A stretch of 64,000 nt of DNA. Source: Pinus tabuliformis. Its lineage: Eukaryota; Streptophyta; Pinopsida; Pinales; Pinaceae. Position 1 is the first letter of the stretch; each line of letters begins with the position of its first letter. Shown here one piece after another: positions 57,985-64,000 of the stretch. The notes below the pieces were generated by a model that had not been told where the DNA came from, ran no database searches, and worked only from the letters and a program-made list of their open reading frames with translations. The position numbers and the translations under genes were made by a program. The stretch is from contig CM062814.1 of assembly GCA_031772625.1 (NCBI GenBank), positions 823,492,757-823,556,756 on the forward strand, given 5' to 3'.

Positions 57985-58203
57985 CTAAAACGTTGAGCAC
58001 ATGTGGGGTTTATTTGGTTGCTGGCCGACCTTGATGAATTGTCTTATAACGCAAATAAATTCATAACTCCATGAATACTTATCAGACTTGGATGATCTTT
58101 AGATCAATCCTACACCTCTCGATGAGAGGGATCCAAGAAAAATATCAGCTGCCATAAATAAGACGACCCACATGGAGTTTGGCCTTAGTTGCCAATTTTA
58201 ACA

Positions 58204-60021
58204 ATATTGGAGGTTTGCAATTGCAATGTGATATTCTCATAGTCTACCTTCTCCATTTTTCCTAAAACTGATTTAATCAATGTGGCTCAAATAATTATTT
58301 CAGGTGAGGATGGTTTTTTCTTCAAGAGATGTGGATGTTGCACTATATTTTCCTATGTTGTTTGAGGAAATGGTATCGTCTTTGTTATCCCTACTCTCTC
58401 TAAGTTCGCCAACTTGAGCTTTGGATAATGTTCCTGTAGGAGAATAATCCAGCATGAAATTTTGCTTGCAACTTAGACTAATTTATTCTTGTATTAGTGT
58501 AGGAGCTTGAGGATTGGTAGATTTAGAAGTAGAATTGTGGGCATGTGGGGTTGGGGTTGGCGTTGAAAGAATGTTCAACCATGGGTCGGTAGCCATGGGA
58601 AAGTGAGATTGGGTTGACCTTTACACTCAACCATGCGTAGGATGGTTCGACCAATGTGTAGGAGTGGGTAGTGCTGACCACACACAGGGCGATAAGGTCA
58701 AGAAAGGTCAAGCCTACCATGTGTGGGAAAGTTGGCCATGTGTAGAGGAGAGAAGGAGATTGATCATTTATAGGGCGACAGGTTGGGAAAGGAAGGGATG
58801 ACCACGTACATGGATGATCAACCACGTAGGATTGGTTGACTACATCCAAGTAGTGCTATCAGAATTGGATTGGAACCAGTTGAATCGGCTGGTTTGATCG
58901 TTTTGGGGCCCTAACTAGTCTAAACGGTGGCATAGAATAAAAAAGGTTGGTTCAATATGGAGTTGGCTGGTTCAGTATGAAACTACCCAGTTCAATATTG
59001 AACCAACCTTTTTTCACTCAACCAATTGATTTCGTACAATGCGACTATGGAACCTTGAAATGCAAATAAAAAAAAACCAACAATTTAAGAGTGGTGTGTA
59101 AACTAATATTCAACCCTAGGGCGCTATCAATGCTATGTAATTAATGGTAATGTTAAATTCTTAAAGTAAATGGTAATGTTAATTGTTTTAGGATGTTTGA
59201 GAGTGGTTCCACCCTGAATGGATTTCATATGGAGAAAGTAGAATATTAGGTCCCACTCAAAATCCATCAGACTATCAAGATAATGGGTGGGATTGCAACA
59301 TTTCCATTGGATTTTGTCATGTATGAGGGTTTGAAACTAGCATTTAATTAAGAGCACCATGCCCTCTGTGTACCTCGATGTTGGTGTTATTGAATGTTGA
59401 AATCCTCTGACCCTAATAAAAATGTACCCATCACTCAAACAAAATCTCAATTTGACATGTTGAACTTTTTCTATCTTATTTTAATGCTTATAGGTTGATT
59501 TTGATGATGAATCCCAATCTAGGAAATGATTTTGATGATATATAGGTATATATTGTAGCATCATTTTATTGGGACTTTAGAGGCCAACTAGAGCCTCCTT
59601 GCCTCTTTGTTGATTTTTTTGGTTCAAAGACGGATTGCACTTGGATTTATTTTGATTATATGCACCAATGTTGAGATAATCACGATCGAGATTAAATCAG
59701 TGAAGATCCAAATTCAGAATAAATCATAAAAATTGCGTAAAAATTGACAAAAAATCGACAAATATGAAAAAAACAATTTTTTTAATATCTAAAGCATCCA
59801 CACCATAAAATAAATGCATTAACACATCAATATGAAAAGAGAACTAATATATAAGATGTGTAATATGTCTAGTGCTACATCACACATAACAGTGAATCAT
59901 GTCTTGAATATTGAGTCCTAAGTCCCAACTCAACCTCAAAATATCAACAAAAAATATAATAATGTATCTCATATCATGAGGCATAATATCATATACAATG
60001 AAATGAACCAAGTAACTAGTA
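58204..60021. other. Unassigned DNA; includes a copy related to the hAT interior
   Basis: 59150-59400 resembles 53461-53700 (inside the hAT element) in inverted orientation: GTTTGAGAGTGGTTCC, ATTTCATATGGAGAAAGTAGA and GGATTTTGTCATGTAT all have reverse complements there. 58540-58860 is rich in CCATGTGTAGG/GGTTGACCA variants, a simple-sequence-like patch. No gene recognised. Confidence 0.5.
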
Positions 60022-60309
60022 CTACTGATTTCCTTTGCCCCTCTTGCAAGAAAATATAACAACTTTCCCTCTAGATGAAGAAGGCCCTGGGGCTAGCAGT
60101 GGACTCTGTTGTGCTCTAGAAGCTGAAGAACTAGGAGCTATAGGAGGTAGACCACGTCCTCTACTGGTGACCATGGTAGGTGGTGTCACCTCCTCCTCTT
60201 CTGCAGTTGCTACCCCCTCCACTACCTTCTGTAACCAATTAGGGGCCGACTCCATGATAGGCCTCTTAGCCGCAACCCTCCATGCAACAGTGGTGTCAAT
60301 CCCATCCAA
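60022..60309 (-). CDS. Hypothetical open frame, 95 codons, doubtful
   Basis: GC-richer than its surroundings. It reads DTTVAWRVAAKRPIMESAPN, an acidic run AEEEEV, then a Pro/Ser/Ala-rich stretch with TSRGRGLPPIAPSSSASRAQ and a basic end CKRGKGNQ. No domain recognised. The + strand is open over the same interval. It could be a fragment of a transposon protein or chance. Confidence 0.2.
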   Translation of the reverse strand: MDGIDTTVAWRVAAKRPIMESAPNWLQKVVEGVATAEEEEVTPPTMVTSRGRGLPPIAPSSSASRAQQSPLLAPGPSSSRGKVVIFSCKRGKGNQ

Positions 60310-60339
60310 TGAGATGGTGGTAGCCTAAGTGCAGGCGTA

Positions 60340-61257
60340 AGAGACAATCGTTCAAATCTGGAAACAATTTCTTCAAGTTCAGGCGGAATTTCTTCTTTGG
60401 ATTTCTTGCGGAGTTTCAGTCATCTACCTCCAAAGTTATCTATTCTGCTAAATTAGCAGAACTGCTTAATTTAGCCGCAATAACAAGTGCTTCTACAAAT
60501 CCTCTAAACATTGCACATCGCAATCGCAAGCTCACCGGGCAGGGTTCATTTACTCAAGAATGATGCGATGCTCGCGGGACTTCTACTAACACATGGTTTA
60601 ATAACAGGGCCAACCCCCACTGTTGACTGTGCCGTAACGTGTTGAAAATGAAATCAATGGTTAAGAATGAGTGCGGCACTTCAACCCGATTAAGGAAATC
60701 CGTGCGACACTTCAACCCTGATTAAGGAATTCGTACTCTTTCAAACTGCACAGTTGCTAATACACGACGAAAAAAACTTATAAGTGCTCACCCAGAATTC
60801 TAATATTTCAAGCCAAACTGGAAATTCAACGATACACAGAGATACTACGGAGGGATGCAACACCTCCGGGATTGACCAATTTTACACAAAAATACATAGA
60901 GTTATATTTTCTGCAACTTAATCATATATGGCCAAAACAAGCCGAATCAGTCAAAATCCTTTTACAATCATTCAAAACTTACATAAATACTATTCCATCC
61001 TAACTATCAGATCCTTAAAACACTAGATCGAATTTGCCTAATCTTAAACAATATCTAATCTGGTCGATATTCTCCTCGAGAATCTCAACTGAATCAAAAC
61101 TGCATGAATTAATTACAAAACTACTCAATCCCTAAATCCTATCTAGAAAGCTTGTAAATTGATAGCTAAAGGATCCCACTCCTTTGCTTGTAACTTTTTT
61201 TGTATTTTTGGAATAAGTTCGAAGCCTTTTGCCTTCAAGCCTCATGCTCCTGCATCA
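60340..61257 (-). repeat. Possible 3' LTR of the Reina-like Gypsy element (boundaries uncertain)
   Basis: On the minus strand the pol stop at about 61280 is followed by TTTTGTCCTCAGGAGTC and then TGATGCAGGAGCATGAGG, a plausible LTR start at 61257. The end is not fixed: one candidate ends CTTACGCCTGCA near 60335. No partner LTR is inside the window. Confidence 0.25.
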
Positions 61258-61279
61258 GACTCCTGAGGACAAAATTCTT

Positions 61280-62913
61280 CATGGGCTCTTGTCCATGAGC
61301 TCTTCTACAGAACTGCCCAACTTCTGTAGCATGGAATCTGTCATCCAAGTAGCTTCAACAATTGGTTGATCCTTCCATTTGACCAAATACTGAAAATACT
61401 CTTGTCCTCTTGTCTTCTTCAACAATTTCTTGTCCAAAATCCTCTCTGGCTTCAATTCCTTTGCTATAGGTAACTATTTTACCCAATCAATCTCTTGTTC
61501 TTCTTGATCCTTTGCTGTGTCATCTGCTTGTTCCTTTTCATACCTGTATAAGTCAGCAACATTAAAAATTGGAGATATTCCAATATCAAGGGGTAATTCA
61601 ATTTCATATGCATTTGCAGAAAATATTTTCAAGACTCTGCATGGTCCAATTTTCTTAAACTTTAGTTTATTATACTCCCTTTTTGGAAATCTTTCCTTCC
61701 TCAGGTGTGTTAAAACCAAATCTCCAACCTCAAAAATAACTTCTCTTCTCTTAAAATTTGCTCTGCCGTTGTATTTGATGTTGCTGTCTTGTAGTTGCTG
61801 TTTTACCTGTTCATGTATTGCTTGAACTTCTGTAGCAAAATCTTCTCCTTTAGCACTTCTCCTTTCAGCTTTTCCCAAGTCTCTCAATTTAGACACTCCT
61901 CTTGGGTGCATTCCATAGATCATATGGAATGGACTTTGCCCTGTACTCCTGTTAGGAGAATCATTATATGCATATTCTGCCTGTGCCAATACTTGATCCC
62001 ACTGTTTTGGATGTTGACCTGCAAGACTTCTCAAAAGATCACCTAAACTTCTATTTACAACTTCAGTCTGTCCATCAGTCTGAGGATGATAAGCAGAACT
62101 GAAACTCAATTTAGTTCAAAGCTTCTTCCATAATGTCTTCCAGAAATGTCTAACAAATCTGGTGTCTCTGTTTGAAACAATGCTCTTAGGTAACCCATGT
62201 AATCTTACAATCTCCTTAAAAAACAGATTAGCAATATGAGTAGCATCATTGGTTTTATAACATGGAATAAAATGTGCCATTTTTGAAAATCTGTCAACTA
62301 CTACATAAATTGAATCATTTCCTCTTTGAGTTTTTGGTAAACCCGAAACAAAGTCCATACTTACCATATCCCAAGGCCTATTTGGAATAGGTAATGGAAC
62401 ATACAAACTTGTGTTTTGACTCCTTCCCTTTGCGTACTGACAGACTTTACAATTTTTCACGTACATTTCCACTTCAGACTTCATTTTCGGCCAAAAATAA
62501 AACCTGTTCAACTATTCATAAGTCTTGTCTGCACCAAAATGCCCACCAAGTCCTCCACTATGTTTCTCCTTGATCAAATTCTCCCTCATAGAACAACTTG
62601 GTATGCACAGTTGATTTCTTTTAAGCAACAGTCCCTCTTGCAGGAAATAATCCAGCGACTTGTTTCTGTCTAACAAAACATGATTTCTACAAGCTTCAAA
62701 TGCCTCTTTAAAATCTAGATCTTTCTCATATAACTCTTTAAGGAAATCAAAACCCAACACTTGAATTTGACTTTCTTGAACAAAAATGTTTTTTCTACTT
62801 AAGGCATCTGCTACTTTGTTTGATTGACCAGTTATATGTTTTAATACAAAATTAAAACTTTGCAGGTATTCTACACATTTTGCATGTTTCTGATTAAGCT
62901 TTGGCTGTTGCAT
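61280..62913 (-). pseudogene. Gypsy RNase H end, integrase and chromodomain
   Basis: VLKHITGQSNKVADALSRKN ends RNase H. The integrase HHCC finger is HSGGLGGHFGADKTYE.. then CKVCQYAK. Catalytic residues: D in [12 protein letters not shown] in [20 protein letters not shown] in HPQTDGQTEVVNRSL. GPCRVLKIFSANAYEIELPL and IFNVADLYRYEKEQ form the C-terminal barrel. The chromodomain (about 61420-61310) is PERILDKKLLKKTRGQEYFQ, YLVKWKDQPIVEATWMTD. Three in-frame stops: at 62512 and 62116, and at 61474 (CAG to TAG) between barrel and chromodomain. Confidence 0.9.
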
Positions 62914-62932
62914 GATGTACTATAATGCGTGG

Positions 62933-64000
62933 TTATCTGAATACAGTATGAACTCCTTGGACATCAAGTAATGTCTCTACTTCTTCAAAGACTGCACCAC
63001 TGCATAAAACTCTATCATAAGAAGAATATTTCTTCTTTGTCTCTTTCAGCTTTTTACTAAAATAAGCTACAGGTCTGTCCCCCTGACTCAAAATAGCGCC
63101 AATGGCTTCTCCACTGGCATCGCACTTCACTTGAAAAGGTTTATTAAAATCAGGTAAAATCAAAATAGGTTTCTCAGTAATCTTTCTCTTCAACAATTGG
63201 AAGTTCTTTTCTGCTTCAACAGTCCATTTAAATGGTTTCTGCTTCAGCAGTCCATTTAAATGGTTGTCTTTCCTTCTTTATTGTGTTAATAATTGAAGCA
63301 TTAATCTTACTAAAATTCCTTATGAATTTCCTGTAAAAACTAGCAAGACTGTGAAAACTTCTTACCTCAAAGACACTTTTTGGTGAAGGCCACTCCATGA
63401 TAGCCTTGATCTTCTCTGGATCCATCTTTAACCCCTCAACAGAAACAACGAAGCCCAAATACACTAACTCCTCCTTCATGAATGAACATTTCTTTAAATT
63501 TAACAGTAATTTTTCCTGTTGTAGCCTTTGTAAGACATAATTCAGATGGCTCACATGTTCCTCCTTAGATTTGCTGTAAACTAATATATCGCCCAGATAT
63601 ACTATTACAAATTTACCAATAAATTCCTTTAGAACTTCATTCATAAGTCTCATGAAGGTACTAGGGGCATTCGACAATCCAAAAGGCATTACCATCCACT
63701 CATATAATCCTTCATTGGTTTTAAAAGCAATTTTCCACTCATCTCCCCTTTTAATTTTGATTTGATGATAACCACTTTTTAAATCTTTGTAAAATATCTA
63801 GCTCCACTCAAATAATCCATCAAATCTTCGATTCTAGGTAAATGAAATCTGTACTTGATTTTTATCTTATTGATTGCTCGCGAGTCAGTGCACATTCTCC
63901 AGCCTCCATCTTTCTTTGGGCTCAACACTGTTGGCACTGCGCAAGGACTCAAACTCTCTCTAATGAGTCCCTTGTCTAACAGTTCCTGACCCTGTTTCCT
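62933..64000 (-). pseudogene. Gypsy reverse transcriptase and start of RNase H
   Basis: From the window edge: [56 protein letters not shown], and [20 protein letters not shown], where the catalytic YLDD has become YLGD. Then [20 protein letters not shown] and, after a break, LPDFNKPFQVKCDASGEAIG (first RNase H Asp) with RPVAYFSKKLKETKKKYSSY. The break at about 63200-63262 comes from a short tandem duplication of TGCTTCARCAGTCCATTTAA (+ strand). A stop near 63800 (TKI*K) adds to the damage. Confidence 0.85.

Larger units (their letters stand above)
51565..58203 (-). mobile_element. Ty1/Copia element lacking integrase; 3' LTR carries a hAT insertion
   Basis: 5' LTR 56995-58203, primer site TGGTATCAAAGC (reverse of 56983-56994), 3' LTR 51565-54096 (enlarged by the insert), purine tract reading GTTGAGAGGGAG just inside it. 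The interior (54097-56982) has remnants of gag, protease, GAG-pre-integrase, RT and RNase H, but no integrase. Flanks are ACATT on the left and ATATT on the right, a target duplication with at most one change. Both LTRs share a TATA box, so they read the same way. Confidence 0.85.
56995..58203 (-). repeat. 5' LTR (1209 bp) of the Copia element
   Basis: Minus strand TGTTAAAATTGGCAACTAAG to ACCTAAAATTAACA. Contains the short version (about 170 bp) of the TTCCGGC minisatellite at 57690-57860. Confidence 0.9.
50295..64000 (+). other. REP intron 3, at least 13.7 kb, not closed in the window
   Basis: Begins at GTAAGTATC. Contains a Copia gag relic, a Copia element with a hAT insertion, and part of a Reina-like Gypsy element. 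50295-50949 holds nothing recognisable. That it is one intron is inferred from the absence of a fourth exon. Confidence 0.6.
61258..64000 (-). mobile_element. Ty3/Gypsy chromovirus, Reina-like, 3' half; continues beyond the window
   Basis: Minus-strand pol enters the window in reverse transcriptase and runs through RNase H, integrase and a C-terminal chromodomain to about 61280. The RT to RNase H to integrase order with a C-terminal chromodomain defines chromoviruses. The motif style ([20 protein letters not shown]) suggests the Reina clade, which is inference. In-frame stops are few, and the frame is better kept than in the other Gypsy copies. Gag, protease and the 5' LTR should lie past 64000. 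Confidence 0.85.

Noticed and set aside
58300-58420. Possible fourth REP exon after TTATTTCAG at about 58311
   Set aside because: The translation (VRMVFSSRDVDVALYFPMLF) does not follow the REP sequence expected after GTIY, and no matching donor or phase supports it.

Overview
This window looks like nuclear DNA from a seed plant with a very large genome, most likely a gymnosperm. The reasons are inferential. Only one ordinary host gene is visible, and its exons are separated by an intron of about 24.5 kb. Almost everything else is transposable elements at different stages of decay, nested in one another. No species can be named from this sequence alone.

Host gene. Exons 1 to 3 of a Rab escort protein (REP, GDI superfamily) lie on the + strand at 24249-24949, 25607-25732 and 50195-50294. 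All splice sites are GT..AG, the phases match, and the joined reading frame is open for 309 codons. Intron 1 is 657 bp. Intron 2 is 24,462 bp, and roughly three quarters of it is recognisable mobile DNA. Intron 3 starts at 50295 and does not end in the window, so the rest of the gene lies beyond 64000.

Upstream of the gene (1-24248). 1-4001 is a gag-protease-only Copia element (minus). 4002-6650 is a rearranged Ty3/Gypsy chromovirus remnant (minus) with an in-frame triplicated segment. 6651-13141 is an Athila/Tat-like Gypsy element (minus) with a 398-bp LTR, interrupted by another insertion. 13730-20780 is a full-length LINE (plus) bounded by a 15-bp target duplication, carrying ORF1, ORF2 with RNase H, and a further coding-like 3' segment. 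20796-24248 holds no recognisable gene.

Inside intron 2 (25733-50194). In order: a 5'-truncated LINE (27246-29918, minus, 17-bp duplication); a gag-protease-only Gypsy element (30321-33402, plus, 5-bp duplication) with a large palindrome in one LTR; a decayed hAT transposase (33670-34943) abutting a LINE fragment that lacks its 3' end; a MITE-like foldback (37391-37592); a Copia element (about 38233-47812) whose integrase is split by a second, gag-only Copia element (40925-44898); a Copia LTR relic; and a tRNA-derived SINE (48631-48869, 15-bp duplication).

Inside intron 3 (50295-64000). A Copia gag relic; a Copia element lacking integrase (51565-58203, minus) whose 3' LTR contains a non-autonomous hAT element (52961-54045, 8-bp duplication); and the 3' half of a Reina-like Gypsy chromovirus (minus) running off the window end.

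Most element reading frames carry in-frame stops of the C-to-T / G-to-A kind, as expected for long-methylated, inactive copies. Non-autonomous, pol-less elements are unusually prominent. They, and the exactly bounded nested insertions, are the most interesting content.
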